Of a stretch of 64,000 nucleotides of DNA, positions 9,138 to 18,639 are shown piece by piece. The notes under the pieces are model-generated. The model did not search any database. It was not told where the DNA came from and was given only the letters and a program-made list of their open reading frames with translations. The translations under genes and the position numbers were made by a program. The DNA comes from UBA10427 sp003500135 (lineage in GTDB: Bacteria; Bacteroidota; Bacteroidia; Cytophagales; Cyclobacteriaceae): contig CAWZYQ010000002.1 of NCBI GenBank assembly GCA_963966275.1, forward strand, positions 1 to 64,000, given 5' to 3'. How positions within the stretch are numbered: the stretch's first letter is position 1; each line of letters opens with the position of its first letter.

Positions 9138-9405
9138 TTTAAAATCTTGAAAATTCTTCCCTTTGCGTTTTAACATTAGTCAACTACGAAATGGGCCACG
9201 AATTTTGCGATTTTAATATTTTTATGCCATAAAATTAAATAAAAATAAAAAATTTGCAATACTTTGAGTAGTTAAAATGAGTTATTGGGTTTTGAAAATG
9301 CTAAACCTTAGAGCGTTTTGTTGGAAAAATGGTAATGTGTGAGGATAGCAAATGAGTAGTTTGCAAAGGATATTACATTGCTTATCAAGCCATAACAATA
9401 CAAAA
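9138..9405. other. Intergenic stretch with no recognised gene
   Basis: About 270 AT-rich bases between candidate RNA A and the ettA terminator. I see no open frame of useful length, no tRNA and no convincing repeat. Confidence 0.5.
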
Positions 9406-9439
9406 CAAAAAATAAATAGGGCCCATTTTAAGGGCCCTA
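9406..9439 (-). terminator. Terminator of ettA
   Basis: On the minus strand AGGGCCC (9432-9438) pairs with GGGCCCT (9418-9424) and is followed by ATTTATTTTTTG. It begins directly after the ettA stop codon. Confidence 0.8.
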
Positions 9440-9442
9440 CTA

Positions 9443-11125
9443 CTATTTCTGAAGTTTTTTGTATTTTAATCTATGCGGAGTATCATCACCCAATCTTTTC
9501 TTTCGGTTTTCTTCATACTCTGTAAAATTCCCCTCGAACCAATATGTTTGAGAGTTCCCTTCGAAAGCTAAAATGTGCGTCGCAATTCTATCAAGAAACC
9601 AGCGGTCGTGACTGATAACCACAGCACATCCAGCGTAGTTGTCGAGTGCATCTTCCAGTGCGCGAAGTGTGTTGACGTCCAGGTCATTTGTCGGTTCGTC
9701 AAGTAATATCAAATTAGCGCCCTGTTTTAAAGAAAGAGCGAGGTGCATTCGATTTCTTTCTCCACCTGACAGGTCTTTTACTTTTTTACATTGATCCGTT
9801 CCGTTAAAATTAAACTTGCTTACATAGGCCCTGGAATTGATTTCTTTACCACCTAGCATTATTAGTTCATTTCCTTCGGAAATGGTCTCCCAAACATTTT
9901 TCCCAGGGTCAAGTGACTGATGTTCCTGGTCAAGATAAGCTATTTCCACAGTTGGGCCCACGTCAAAGGTTCCGCTATCTGGTTTTTCATTTCCCGTAAT
10001 AAGTTTAAAGAGCGTGGTCTTTCCTGCTCCATTCGGTCCAATTACACCAACTATACCGCCTTGTGGCAGGGAAAAACTGAGGTCTTCGAAAAGTAATTTA
10101 TCACCATAAGCTTTAGAAACATTTTTGGCGTCAATTACTTTTGTTCCCAGGCGTGGCCCCGAGGGGATATACAATTCAAGTTTGTCAATCTTTTCTTTGG
10201 AATCCTGATCGAGCAGCTTTTCATAGGCATTAATTCTGGACTTGGATTTGGCGTGCTTTGCTTTGGGCGACATTCTGATCCATTCCAATTCTCTTTGAAG
10301 TGTCTTCTGCCTTTTGGATTCTGATTTTTCTTCCTGTGACAGCCTGTTTTCTTTTTGTTCAAGCCAGGAAGAATAATTGCCTTTCCATGGTATTCCTTCC
10401 CCACGGTCAAGTTCCAGGATCCAGCCGGCTACATTGTCGAGAAAATACCTGTCGTGCGTAACTGCTATAACTGTTCCTTTATATTGTTTCAGGTGCTGCT
10501 CCAGCCAATGTACCGACTCTGCATCTAGATGGTTAGTTGGTTCGTCAAGTAAAAGAACATCGGGTTCTTCCAATAATAAACGGCAAAGCGCCACACGTCT
10601 TTTTTCTCCACCCGATAAATGTTCAATCAAAGCTTCCTGAGGTGGACAATTCAAGGCGTCCATTGCCCGTTCAAGCCTGCTATCAAGCTCCCAGGCATTC
10701 AGGTTATCAAGTTTTTCCTGAACTTCAGCCTGTTTTTGAATCAGCTTATCCATCTTATCAGGGTCGTTCATTACCGACTCTTCCGAAAAACGAAGATTGA
10801 TATCTTCAAACTCTTTCAACAATCGCACTGTTTCTCCAACGCCTTCTTCCACTACTTCGCGCACCGTTTTTTCAGGATCGATATGAGGTTCCTGCTCAAA
10901 CATGCCAACCGTATAACCCGGAGAAAAGGCTATTTCACCCTGATATTCTGTATCTTTTCCGGCGATTATTCTTAACAGGGTACTTTTTCCTGACCCGTTA
11001 AGTCCCAGTACTCCGATTTTTGCTCCATAGAAAAATGATAAATATATATCTTTTAAAACTTGCTTTTTTGGCGGATATATCTTACTAATTCCCGCCATGG
11101 AAAAGATGATTTTTTCGTCGCTCAT
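9443..11125 (-). CDS. ettA: ABC-F protein EttA (energy-dependent translational throttle)
   Basis: A 560-residue protein with two ABC ATPase domains and no membrane segments, the ABC-F architecture. The first has Walker A GLNGSGKST and signature LSGGEKRRVAL. The second has GPNGAGKTT and LSGGERNRMHL. The linker between them is rich in charged helix (SQEEKSESKRQKTLQRELEW). Length and the N-terminal FSMAGISKIYPPKKQVLKDIY fit EttA, which binds the ribosomal E site and gates the first translation steps according to ATP level. It is monocistronic, with a -7 element TACCTTTG on the minus strand at 11243-11250, implying a leader of about 110 nt. Confidence 0.93.
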   Translation of the reverse strand: MSDEKIIFSMAGISKIYPPKKQVLKDIYLSFFYGAKIGVLGLNGSGKSTLLRIIAGKDTEYQGEIAFSPGYTVGMFEQEPHIDPEKTVREVVEEGVGETVRLLKEFEDINLRFSEESVMNDPDKMDKLIQKQAEVQEKLDNLNAWELDSRLERAMDALNCPPQEALIEHLSGGEKRRVALCRLLLEEPDVLLLDEPTNHLDAESVHWLEQHLKQYKGTVIAVTHDRYFLDNVAGWILELDRGEGIPWKGNYSSWLEQKENRLSQEEKSESKRQKTLQRELEWIRMSPKAKHAKSKSRINAYEKLLDQDSKEKIDKLELYIPSGPRLGTKVIDAKNVSKAYGDKLLFEDLSFSLPQGGIVGVIGPNGAGKTTLFKLITGNEKPDSGTFDVGPTVEIAYLDQEHQSLDPGKNVWETISEGNELIMLGGKEINSRAYVSKFNFNGTDQCKKVKDLSGGERNRMHLALSLKQGANLILLDEPTNDLDVNTLRALEDALDNYAGCAVVISHDRWFLDRIATHILAFEGNSQTYWFEGNFTEYEENRKKRLGDDTPHRLKYKKLQK

Positions 11126-11242
11126 ATATTTAAATTAAATGAAATGAATTAATAGCTTTTATATGTATATAATTTGTAAAGAACAAAAAACCTTTTATAT
11201 AATATATCGTTGCAAGTGGGTAACTTTTGTTGTTCGATTGAG

Positions 11243-11250
11243 CAAAGGTA
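11243..11250 (-). promoter_or_regulatory. Likely -7 promoter element for ettA
   Basis: Minus-strand TACCTTTG fits TANNTTTG exactly and lies 118 bases upstream of the ettA ATG. The -33 region is not a clear match. Confidence 0.45.
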
Positions 11251-11304
11251 GAATACTTGCTTAAAATATGGTTTTCAATTAGTTATTATTTGATGTTTTT
11301 GTTG

Positions 11305-11334
11305 TTTGCAAATTTGAAATAAATTTTATTTTTG
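11305..11334 (+). promoter_or_regulatory. Canonical Bacteroidota promoter for the DUF2795 gene
   Basis: TTTG (11305-11308), an 18-base spacer and TATTTTTG (11327-11334) give a full match to the -33/-7 consensus of this phylum. The start codon follows 23 bases later, so the leader is very short. Confidence 0.75.
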
Positions 11335-11357
11335 CACGATTATTAAAAGGGAAAGTT

Positions 11358-11579
11358 ATGTATTGGACATTAGAACTGGCGTCATACCTGGAAGATGCGC
11401 CTTGGCCTGCAACCAAGGATGAGTTGATTGATTATTCGATCCGTTCTGGAGCGCCAATGGAGGTAGTGGAAAACCTGCAGGAGTTGGAAGACGATGGTCA
11501 GCCCTATGAAAATATTGAAGAGATTTGGCCTGACTATCCGACAAAAGAGGATTTCTTTTTCAACGAAGACGAATATTAA
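11358..11579 (+). CDS. DUF2795 family small protein
   Basis: A 73-residue acidic protein. It carries the DUF2795 pattern: ASYLEDAPWPATKDELIDYSIRSGAP followed by VVENLQELEDDGQPYENIEEIWPDY. The family is widespread, often single-domain and of unknown biochemical role; in Bacteroidota it is usually expressed on its own. Here it has its own strong promoter and converges on ispD. The acidic C-terminal tail (FFFNEDEY) is exposed by prediction. Confidence 0.85.
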   Translation: MYWTLELASYLEDAPWPATKDELIDYSIRSGAPMEVVENLQELEDDGQPYENIEEIWPDYPTKEDFFFNEDEY

Positions 11580-11583
11580 GAGC

Positions 11584-11607
11584 AAGGCGCTTATTGTGCC
11601 TTTTTTC
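11584..11607 (+). terminator. Terminator of the DUF2795 gene
   Basis: AAGGCGC / GTGCCTT (7 bp with one G-T pair, loop TTATT) is followed by TTTTTTCT. It overlaps the last codons of the convergent ispD gene. Confidence 0.7.
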
Positions 11608-12271
11608 TATATCTTATGATTGCACCGGCAATCCATAAATCTTCAGGTGTAGTAATTTTAATATTTTCGTAACTGCCTTCGAATAGTGAGATTTTGTGAC
11701 CTGCAGCTTCAGCTACGCTGGCATCATCAGTCATATCAGGTTGTTCATCCAAATTATAGGCTTGCAAGATAATATCGCTTTTAAATGTTTGAGGTGTTTG
11801 AATAATGCGATATTTTGATCGATCTACCGCTTTAGTAGTATCCTGATCAGCTTGTCTAATGCTTTCTTTTAATCTTACCGCTGCTACAGCGCTTCCATGA
11901 ATTTTGGCGATTTGAAATGACGCCCCGATAATTTCTTTATGTATTAAAGGTCTTACACCGTCATGTATGGCAACCACACTGTTTGCAGGTACCTTTTTCA
12001 GACCGTTTTTCACAGATTGAAATCTGCTTCTCCCACCAGATACCAACTGATGTGAAATTGAAAAATGGTGTTTGTTGCATAGCTGTTTCCAATACTCCAT
12101 TTCACTTTCGGGCAATACCACAACAATAGTCAGCGTATCAGAATAAGCATGAAAAGCTTCCAATGTATGCATCAAAACAGGTTTTTTATCAAGTAGAAGA
12201 AACTGCTTCGATACTTTACTTTTCATTCGGGTTCCCGTTCCACCCGCTACTATGATGGCATATTCATCCAT
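11591..12271 (-). CDS. ispD: 2-C-methyl-D-erythritol 4-phosphate cytidylyltransferase IspD
   Basis: A 226-residue nucleotidyltransferase of the non-mevalonate isoprenoid pathway; it makes CDP-methylerythritol from MEP and CTP. The N-terminal glycine-rich CTP-binding loop reads IIVAGGTGTRMKSKVSKQF. The conserved VAIHDGVRPL (about 105) and QTPQTFKSDIILQAY (about 160) follow, as does TDDASVAEAAGHKI. Length is normal. It follows queA on the minus strand but is separated from it by a terminator, so it may be expressed mainly from its own promoter. Confidence 0.93.
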   Translation of the reverse strand: MDEYAIIVAGGTGTRMKSKVSKQFLLLDKKPVLMHTLEAFHAYSDTLTIVVVLPESEMEYWKQLCNKHHFSISHQLVSGGRSRFQSVKNGLKKVPANSVVAIHDGVRPLIHKEIIGASFQIAKIHGSAVAAVRLKESIRQADQDTTKAVDRSKYRIIQTPQTFKSDIILQAYNLDEQPDMTDDASVAEAAGHKISLFEGSYENIKITTPEDLWIAGAIIRYRKKAQ

Positions 12272-12283
12272 TATTGATATATT

Positions 12284-12308
12284 AAAAAAGGGGCAATATT
12301 GCCCCTTT
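12284..12308 (-). terminator. Terminator of queA
   Basis: On the minus strand GAAAGGGGCAATATTGCCCC forms an 8-bp GC-rich self-complementary stem and is followed by TTTTTTAAT. Confidence 0.8.
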
Positions 12309-12328
12309 CAACGTATAATATTTGCTAC

Positions 12329-13375
12329 TTAAAGGATTAGCATGGCATCGCCATAGCTGAAAAACCTGTATTTTTCTTTTATTGCTTCCTGATACGCCTC
12401 CATAATCAAATCATAACCTCCAAATGCACAGGCCATCATTAATAATGTTGATTCGGGCATGTGAAAGTTTGTGATCAGTGCATTACAAATTTTAAATTCA
12501 TATGGAGGGAAGATAAATTTGTCAGTCCAGCCTTCGCGAGGTTTTAGCCGGCCATTTGCCGAAACTGACGATTCGAGCGCCCGCATGGTGGTTGTACCTA
12601 CTGAAACGACTCGTTTTTTGTGGTCGAGTGCGTTGTTCACTAATTCAACAGTAGTATCCGGAACCTGGTAATTTTCCGAGTCCATCTTGTGCTTGGTCAA
12701 ATCCTCCACATCTACCGGTCGAAAACTGCCCAGACCAACATGTAAGGTGATTGGAGTTGTTTCCACACCTTTTATTTCCAAACGTTTTAAAAGTTGTTTT
12801 GTAAAATGCAGACCTGCCGTAGGCGCTGCTACTGCGCCTTCGTACTTGGCATAAATGGTCTGGTACCTTTCTCTGTCGGAAGCTTCGGTGTTTCGCTTTA
12901 TATACTTCGGAAGGGGCGTTTCACCCAATGAATGAATAATTTGCCTTAATTCCTCGTCAGTTCCGTCATATAAGAAACGGATTGTCCTACCTCTTGAGGT
13001 AGTATTATCGATCACTTCAGCAACAAGGTCACCTTCTCCAAAATATAGCTTATTACCAACTCTGATTTTCCTAGCAGGGTCTACCAGTACATCCCAAAGC
13101 CTCATTTCTTTGTTTAGCTCTCGAAGCAGGAAAACTTCGATTTTGGCCCCTGTTTTTTCTTTATTACCATAAAGCCTGGCAGGAAAGACTTTTGTGTCGT
13201 TTACTACGATAACATCTCCATCATCGAAGTATTCGATAATGTCCTTAAATGTTTTATGTTCAATTTTACCGGTGTCCCGATGGACAACCATCATACGTGA
13301 TTCATCCCTGTTTTCTGCCGGATATAATGCCACCAAACCAGCTGGCAAATCAAACTTGAATTCTGATAATTTCAT
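12329..13375 (-). CDS. queA: tRNA queuosine precursor synthase QueA (SAM:tRNA ribosyltransferase-isomerase)
   Basis: A 348-residue QueA. It transfers and isomerises the ribosyl group of SAM onto 7-aminomethyl-deazaguanine in tRNA, making epoxyqueuosine. Family signatures are present from end to end: [56 protein letters not shown], and [19 protein letters not shown] near the C-terminus. Length is typical. It is probably a single-gene transcript, ending at the hairpin at 12284-12308. Confidence 0.96.
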   Translation of the reverse strand: MKLSEFKFDLPAGLVALYPAENRDESRMMVVHRDTGKIEHKTFKDIIEYFDDGDVIVVNDTKVFPARLYGNKEKTGAKIEVFLLRELNKEMRLWDVLVDPARKIRVGNKLYFGEGDLVAEVIDNTTSRGRTIRFLYDGTDEELRQIIHSLGETPLPKYIKRNTEASDRERYQTIYAKYEGAVAAPTAGLHFTKQLLKRLEIKGVETTPITLHVGLGSFRPVDVEDLTKHKMDSENYQVPDTTVELVNNALDHKKRVVSVGTTTMRALESSVSANGRLKPREGWTDKFIFPPYEFKICNALITNFHMPESTLLMMACAFGGYDLIMEAYQEAIKEKYRFFSYGDAMLIL

Positions 13376-13482
13376 ACTTAATATTACGGTATTAGACGAA
13401 ATCTAATAATTTGAAATTGAAAAGACTGCAAAGGTAATAAAAGAATAACGAATTTTTATCAGACACAAAAAAATAAATAAAA

Positions 13483-14733
13483 TTGATTTATATAAGATTA
13501 CTATTTGAGAGTATCAGATTTGCCGTAAATGCCTTGCGGGTAAATCCATTGCGCACCATCCTTTCGTTAACCGGGGTAACTATTGGTGTTTTTACCATAA
13601 TAGCCGTATTAACGGTAGTAGATTCACTTGAGCGCAGTGTAAAAAACAGCTTCTCCTTTTTGGGAGCTGGAGTTATTTATGTAGAAAAGTGGCCTTTCGT
13701 CGGCAGTCCGGATTTTCCATGGTGGAAATACCTGCAAAGACCCGAAGCGACCTATGAAGAATACAAGTTTTTAGAAAAGAATGCTACCTGGCATGATGGT
13801 ATTTGCATTTTTGCAATCAAAGGCAATTCAACGATCAAACACGAAAATAATAGTGTGGGCAATAAGAACCTTTTCGGGGTCACGTATGGTCATTCAGATA
13901 TTTTTGAGTTAGAGTTTGAAGATGGAAGGTATTTCTCGAGGCAGGAAATTGAACATGCCAATAATGTGGCAATAATTGGCTCCAAAGTAGCAGAGGGCCT
14001 TTTTGGAGATAACAATGCTGTGGATCAAACGATTAAAGTTAAAGGCTTAAAGTTCAGGGTTATAGGCGTGATGAAGGAAGAAGGGGAGAGTTTGCTTGAT
14101 ACCCCCAGTAGCGATGACAATATATTGATACCATTTAACTCTTTCAGAAAGCTTTACTATGTAGGTAAATATAATGGTATTGGTGCCAGAATTGGTCTAA
14201 AAGGTAAGGAAAGTGATGAAGACCTGGCCAATCTTGAGGGTGAAATTACCGGATTGATGCGGATCAAGAGAGGTTTAAAGCCGAAAGAGGAAAACAATTT
14301 CGAATTGAACAGGCCTGAGGCAATAGCAAATGCCATAGGCAATGTTTTTAAAGTGCTTAAAATCGCCGGTGCAATAATTGGCGGCATATCCATGTTGATT
14401 GGAGCCGTTGGGATAGCCAATATAATGTTTGTATCGGTAAAAGAGCGTACCAATATTATTGGTATACAAAAATCCCTGGGAGCTAAGAATTATTTTATTC
14501 TTTATCAGTTCCTTTTTGAGTCTGTGGTATTAAGCACAATAGGAGGGGGTGTCGGAATATTTCTGGTGTACCTGGTTACATTTTTGCCTACCGGAACTTT
14601 AGAGTTGATGCTTACACCGTTTAATATAATTGTTGGTGTTGGGGTTTCGGCAATCATTGGTATGTTATCGGGTATCATTCCCGCTTCTCAGGGCGCCAAT
14701 ATGGATCCTGTAATTGCAATTAGAACACAATAA
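13483..14733 (+). CDS. ABC transporter permease of the MacB/FtsX type
   Basis: A 416-residue membrane protein. One N-terminal transmembrane segment (LSLTGVTIGVFTIIAVLTVV, about 28-48) precedes a large periplasmic MacB-like domain (about 50-285). Three helices follow near the C-terminus (about 297-320, 340-365 and 375-400), with the typical MFVSVKERTNIIGIQKSLGAK cytoplasmic loop. The WPFVGSPDFPWWKYLQRP stretch recurs in Cytophagales homologues as I know them. Substrate is unknown, and no ATPase partner is adjacent. The start is a TTG at 13483: an in-frame TAA is just upstream and no ATG precedes the first helix. Confidence 0.88.
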   Translation: MIYIRLLFESIRFAVNALRVNPLRTILSLTGVTIGVFTIIAVLTVVDSLERSVKNSFSFLGAGVIYVEKWPFVGSPDFPWWKYLQRPEATYEEYKFLEKNATWHDGICIFAIKGNSTIKHENNSVGNKNLFGVTYGHSDIFELEFEDGRYFSRQEIEHANNVAIIGSKVAEGLFGDNNAVDQTIKVKGLKFRVIGVMKEEGESLLDTPSSDDNILIPFNSFRKLYYVGKYNGIGARIGLKGKESDEDLANLEGEITGLMRIKRGLKPKEENNFELNRPEAIANAIGNVFKVLKIAGAIIGGISMLIGAVGIANIMFVSVKERTNIIGIQKSLGAKNYFILYQFLFESVVLSTIGGGVGIFLVYLVTFLPTGTLELMLTPFNIIVGVGVSAIIGMLSGIIPASQGANMDPVIAIRTQ

Positions 14734-14761
14734 AAAGGAGGTTGATCAACCTCCTTTTTTA
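14732..14761. terminator. Bidirectional terminator between the permease gene and recA
   Basis: A perfect palindrome built on AAAAAGGAGGTTGATC and its complement, with T runs on both strands. It serves both converging genes. Confidence 0.85.
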
Positions 14762-14777
14762 TTACCAAATTGGTTTT

Positions 14778-15803
14778 TTACGCTTTTTCTGCTGTTTCCT
14801 CTGTTTCTACTCCGTTTATATGGGCCCTGATTTTCCCCTCGAGCTCTTCCATCAGCTCAGGGTTATCTATGATCAATTGTTTTACAGCATCACGTCCTTG
14901 TCCAAGTTTGTTGTCGCTGTAGGAAAACCAGCTTCCTGATTTTTTGATAATATTCAGCTCTACGCCCAGATCAATAATTTCACCGGCTTTAGAGATGCCT
15001 TCTCCATACATTATGTCAAACTCAACCACTTTGAAGGGAGGGGCTACTTTATTCTTTACAACCTTTACACGGGTGCGGTTACCCATTACCTTATCGGCAC
15101 TTTCCTTTATTTGCCCAATTCTCCTGATATCGAGCCTTACGGACGAGTAAAACTTCAATGCATTACCTCCGGTAGTGGTTTCGGGGTTGCCGAACATTAC
15201 ACCGATTTTTTCACGTAATTGGTTGATGAAAATGCAGGAACAACCTGTTTTATTAATTGTACCGGTAAGCTTCCTCAAGGCCTGTGACATTAACCTGGCC
15301 TGAAGGCCCATTTTTGAATCTCCCATCTCGCCTTCCAATTCACCTTTGGGTACAAGTGCGGCAACAGAGTCAATTACAATGATATCTATAGCCCCTGACC
15401 GGATAAGGTGTTCAGTGATCTCAAGTGCCTGTTCACCATTATCAGGCTGGGAAATCAATAAATTTTCCGTATAGATACCCAGTTTTTCGGCATAAGTCTT
15501 GTCAAAGGCATGTTCAGCATCTATAATGGCTGCCAGCCCGCCTTTTTTTTGCGCTTCAGCTATGCAATGCATGGCAAGTGTGGTTTTACCCGAGGATTCC
15601 GGACCGTAAATTTCTACAATTCTGCCCCTTGGTATACCGCCTACTCCCAACGCTATGTCCAAACTGATTGAACCTGTTGAGATTGCCGGAACATCAACAA
15701 TGTGCTCATCACTGAGTTTCATTACTGTTCCTTTACCAAAGGTTTTTTCAAGTTTATCTATTGTAAGTTGTAGTGCTTTTAGCTTTTCGTTCTTTTCACT
15801 CAT
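14778..15803 (-). CDS. recA: Recombinase RecA
   Basis: A 341-residue RecA, the ATP-dependent strand-exchange protein. Walker A is GPESSGKTT (67-75). Walker B lies in [17 protein letters not shown]. The L2 loop region contains [28 protein letters not shown], and the C-terminal domain ends in an acidic/alanine tail. It is monocistronic. The promoter -7 TATTTTTG is on the minus strand at 15844-15851 and overlaps or abuts a near-palindrome (15853-15874) that may be an operator. Confidence 0.98.
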   Translation of the reverse strand: MSEKNEKLKALQLTIDKLEKTFGKGTVMKLSDEHIVDVPAISTGSISLDIALGVGGIPRGRIVEIYGPESSGKTTLAMHCIAEAQKKGGLAAIIDAEHAFDKTYAEKLGIYTENLLISQPDNGEQALEITEHLIRSGAIDIIVIDSVAALVPKGELEGEMGDSKMGLQARLMSQALRKLTGTINKTGCSCIFINQLREKIGVMFGNPETTTGGNALKFYSSVRLDIRRIGQIKESADKVMGNRTRVKVVKNKVAPPFKVVEFDIMYGEGISKAGEIIDLGVELNIIKKSGSWFSYSDNKLGQGRDAVKQLIIDNPELMEELEGKIRAHINGVETEETAEKA

Positions 15804-15843
15804 ATCTGTAAATGAAATTGTGGTGTTAAATTTATAGCCTACG

Positions 15844-15874
15844 CAAAAATAAGAAAAGTGATCGATTACTTTTC
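15844..15874 (-). promoter_or_regulatory. recA promoter with an overlapping near-palindrome
   Basis: The minus-strand -7 element TATTTTTG (15844-15851) lies 41 bases upstream of recA. Directly upstream is a 22-bp inverted repeat, GAAAAGTGATC / GATTACTTTTC (15853-15874), 10 of 11 positions symmetric. It fills the space between the -7 and -33 positions. There is no gene end here, so a terminator role is unlikely; an operator for a repressor of recA is the better reading. Confidence 0.55.
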
Positions 15875-15971
15875 CGGGCTTACTTTTTATATTTTCACAA
15901 ATCTATTATTTACGATTATTTATTCCTAAATTTATTAGTATTATTTGCAATAATATTAGTTGAATAAATCA

Positions 15972-17006
15972 ATGAAGCTACTTAATCGTTTTTTTTTACT
16001 CATTTTTTTAGCTTTAATTATTCTTTCAGCTTTTAACTGGGAACTTATATCGTATGCGATAAGCCAGGCAAGGGGTCAGTTGTATATCGTTAACAACGCC
16101 ATGCCCATTACACAAGTTCTCAACAATGATTCCTTTGAAGATTCTGTTAAACAGAAGGTACGGTTGGTCCAGGATGTGAGATCATTTGCCTTTCATCAAC
16201 TCGGTTTAAATAAGAATGAAAACTACACAACATATTTTGATCAGAAAGGTCGTGAATTGATGTATGTGGTTACAGCGTGCAAGCCTTATCAGCTTGAAGC
16301 ACACGAGTGGGAGTTTCCAATATTGGGCGCTTTTTCCTACAAAGGTTTTTTTGATGAAGACAAAGCTGTGGAAGAGGCTGAAAAATTGGAAAAGCAGGGG
16401 CTGGATGTCAATATCCGAAATGCAGGAGGGTGGTCCACCTTAGGATGGTTTAAGGACCCCATTTTATCGGGCATGCTCAATCGTAATGAGGCATTGCTTG
16501 CAGAGCTTATTATACATGAGCTCACACATGGCACATTATTTGTAAAAGATAGCCTGCGGTTCAATGAAAGCCTGGCCACTTTTGTCGGTGTTGAAGGAAC
16601 TAAACGGTATCTTGCTGAATATTTTGGCGATTCTTCAGATATTACTGTACGTTATAACAAGCATTTGGAAGAAAAGGCTATTTTTCAGCAGTATGTGCAA
16701 AATCAAGCGAAAAATCTACAGCAACTATATCAAAGTATGAATGACAGTTTAAGTATGTCAAAAAGGGAAAAGCTAAAAAATGGATTTTTTACGGATTTTG
16801 TTCAGGGGATTGAAGCATTGCCTCTGGAAAATAAAGAAGATCTGATTGCATATTACAGTACACGCAAACTTAATAATACTTTCTTTATGAGATATATAAG
16901 GTATCGTGGAGATATACCTAAATTGCAAAAAATGCTGCAAGAGGATTATAATGAACGATTACCTGATATGATTGCTGACCTCAAGAAAAAATTCAAATCT
17001 TTATGA
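15972..17006 (+). CDS. Putative zinc aminopeptidase (PF10023-type), membrane anchored
   Basis: A 344-residue protein with an N-terminal hydrophobic anchor (FFLLIFLALIILSAF). A zinc-peptidase motif HELTH stands at about 182-186 and is followed by FNESLATFVG, where the Glu (about 199) is the likely third ligand, as in gluzincins. The order and the YVVTACKPYQLEAHEW-like segment fit the putative aminopeptidase family PF10023. It probably acts in the periplasm or on the membrane surface. I take the ATG at 15972 over the TTG four codons earlier. Its last four bases overlap the start of the next gene (ATGA), so the two are coupled. Confidence 0.8.
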   Translation: MKLLNRFFLLIFLALIILSAFNWELISYAISQARGQLYIVNNAMPITQVLNNDSFEDSVKQKVRLVQDVRSFAFHQLGLNKNENYTTYFDQKGRELMYVVTACKPYQLEAHEWEFPILGAFSYKGFFDEDKAVEEAEKLEKQGLDVNIRNAGGWSTLGWFKDPILSGMLNRNEALLAELIIHELTHGTLFVKDSLRFNESLATFVGVEGTKRYLAEYFGDSSDITVRYNKHLEEKAIFQQYVQNQAKNLQQLYQSMNDSLSMSKREKLKNGFFTDFVQGIEALPLENKEDLIAYYSTRKLNNTFFMRYIRYRGDIPKLQKMLQEDYNERLPDMIADLKKKFKSL

Positions 17007-17809
17007 TCATGAACAAAGTAATGGGATACCTACTGATTGGTGCGTCCATAATTACGGCAGCATTTACACTTGAGATAAATAAATGGCGTAGTGTACCCCA
17101 GAAGGTGATCCAGCCCGGGGAATTTATGAAATACAGGGTTCATTATGGTTTTATAAATGCCGGTGAAGCAACTATGGCGATAAGTGATGATATCCACATA
17201 ATGAACGGCAGGCCATGTTATAAAGTAGACGTCAAAGGCAATAGCACCGGCCTTTTTGATATGATAACGCGCGTAAGAGATAATTGGGGGACCTATTTGG
17301 ATACGCAGGCAATTGTGTCACAACGCTTTTATCAGTCAATTGCCGAGGGGAGGTATCGTAAAAAGGAAATCATTGATTTTGACCATCAGAATAAAAAAGC
17401 CATTGTGCACCGCTTAGACGACCATACCGGTGAACTGATAAAAAAAGTTGATTTCGAAATACCAAAATATGTTCAGGACATTGTAAGCGGATATTATTAT
17501 TTAAGGACATTTGATTTCGATACCCTGGATGCCAACGAAATCTTCCAGTTGAAAGGGTTTTATGACGACACTACCTATCACCTGAATGTCCAGTACCTGG
17601 GCACGAAGAAGCTTAAAACAAAAGTAGGTGAGTACGAATCTATCGTTATATCACCAATTATGCCCAAAAACTCATTTTTTTCAGGTAAAAACCCTGTAAA
17701 AGGGTATATTTCCAATGATGAAAAAAAGATTCCACTTAAAGTGAAAGCCGAGTTGCTAATTGGCTCTATTGAAATTGATATAACGGAATACAGGTCTGGT
17801 GGGAAATAA
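17003..17809 (+). CDS. DUF3108 domain protein, exported
   Basis: A 268-residue protein with an N-terminal hydrophobic segment (MGYLLIGASIITAAFTLEI) that looks like a signal or anchor. The rest is a DUF3108-type beta-rich domain: GEFMKYRVHYGFINAGEATM, DVKGNSTGLFDMITRVRDNWGTYLD, VSGYYYLRTFDFD, YISNDEKKIPLKVKAELLIGSIEI. The family is common in Gram-negative envelopes and of unknown function. It is coupled to the peptidase gene by an ATGA overlap, so the two probably act together. The ATG two codons in (17009) is an equally possible start. Confidence 0.82.
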   Translation: MIMNKVMGYLLIGASIITAAFTLEINKWRSVPQKVIQPGEFMKYRVHYGFINAGEATMAISDDIHIMNGRPCYKVDVKGNSTGLFDMITRVRDNWGTYLDTQAIVSQRFYQSIAEGRYRKKEIIDFDHQNKKAIVHRLDDHTGELIKKVDFEIPKYVQDIVSGYYYLRTFDFDTLDANEIFQLKGFYDDTTYHLNVQYLGTKKLKTKVGEYESIVISPIMPKNSFFSGKNPVKGYISNDEKKIPLKVKAELLIGSIEIDITEYRSGGK

Positions 17810-17943
17810 ATGGAGGTGCCTTTGTCATTTCAAAATGAACTGTAAATTAATTTATTGTTATGCATTATGTTTGTAGTTTAAAGATGTTTTCAATTTATAA
17901 AAGTCTTATATTAATTTGGCTGCCGACAACTTAATATATAAAA

Positions 17944-18633
17944 ATGGGAAGTAGTAAAAACCAGCGTATTCTCGTTGTAGATGATGATCCGGATATTCAG
18001 GAACTATTAAAATACAACCTAAAAAAAGAAGGGTATGACGTTAAGACAGTTTCCGACGGTATAAAAGCTGTGGAAGTGGCCAAAAACTTTATCCCCGACC
18101 TCATTTTGTTAGACATCATGATGCCGGTGCAAGACGGCGTGGAAACCTGTCGACAAATTCGGGAATTGCCTGAAATGAACGGTACTTACATCATTTTCCT
18201 GACTGCACGTTCCGAAGAGTATTCAGAAGTGGCAGCTTTTGATATCGGAGCGGATGATTACATCACCAAGCCAATAAAGCCAAGGGCTTTAATGAGCCGG
18301 ATTGCTGCCATGTTTCGAAGAGGCACAGAAAAGAAAAAAGATATTTCGAGCATAGCGGCAGGGGAATTAATTATTGACAAGACCAGCTATACGGTCACAT
18401 ATCAGGGCAAGCAAATCACCCTGCCCAAAAAGGAATTCGAACTGCTTTACTTCCTGGCCCAAAACCCTAATCAGGTTTTTAGTCGCGATGACCTATTAAA
18501 AAACATTTGGGGAACTGATGTCTATGTACTGGCAAGAACAGTGGATGTGCATATCAGAAAGGTTAGGGAAAAAATCGGTGATGGTTTTATTAAAACCGTG
18601 AAAGGTGTTGGATATAAATTTGAGGAGAACTAA
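17944..18633 (+). CDS. OmpR/PhoB-family response regulator
   Basis: A 229-residue regulator. The receiver domain (about 8-125) has the acidic pair VVDDDPD, the phosphoacceptor Asp57 in LLDIMMP, Thr in FLTARSEE and Lys in DDYITKPIKP. The C-terminal winged helix (about 133-227) shows FELLYFLAQNPNQVFSRDDLL and ARTVDVHIRKVREKIG. It forms a pair with the kinase that starts 6 bases after its stop. Resemblance is closest to PhoB-type regulators; the signal is not evident. A possible -7 element TATGTTTG is at 17866-17873. Confidence 0.93.
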   Translation: MGSSKNQRILVVDDDPDIQELLKYNLKKEGYDVKTVSDGIKAVEVAKNFIPDLILLDIMMPVQDGVETCRQIRELPEMNGTYIIFLTARSEEYSEVAAFDIGADDYITKPIKPRALMSRIAAMFRRGTEKKKDISSIAAGELIIDKTSYTVTYQGKQITLPKKEFELLYFLAQNPNQVFSRDDLLKNIWGTDVYVLARTVDVHIRKVREKIGDGFIKTVKGVGYKFEEN

Positions 18634-18639
18634 ACATAT

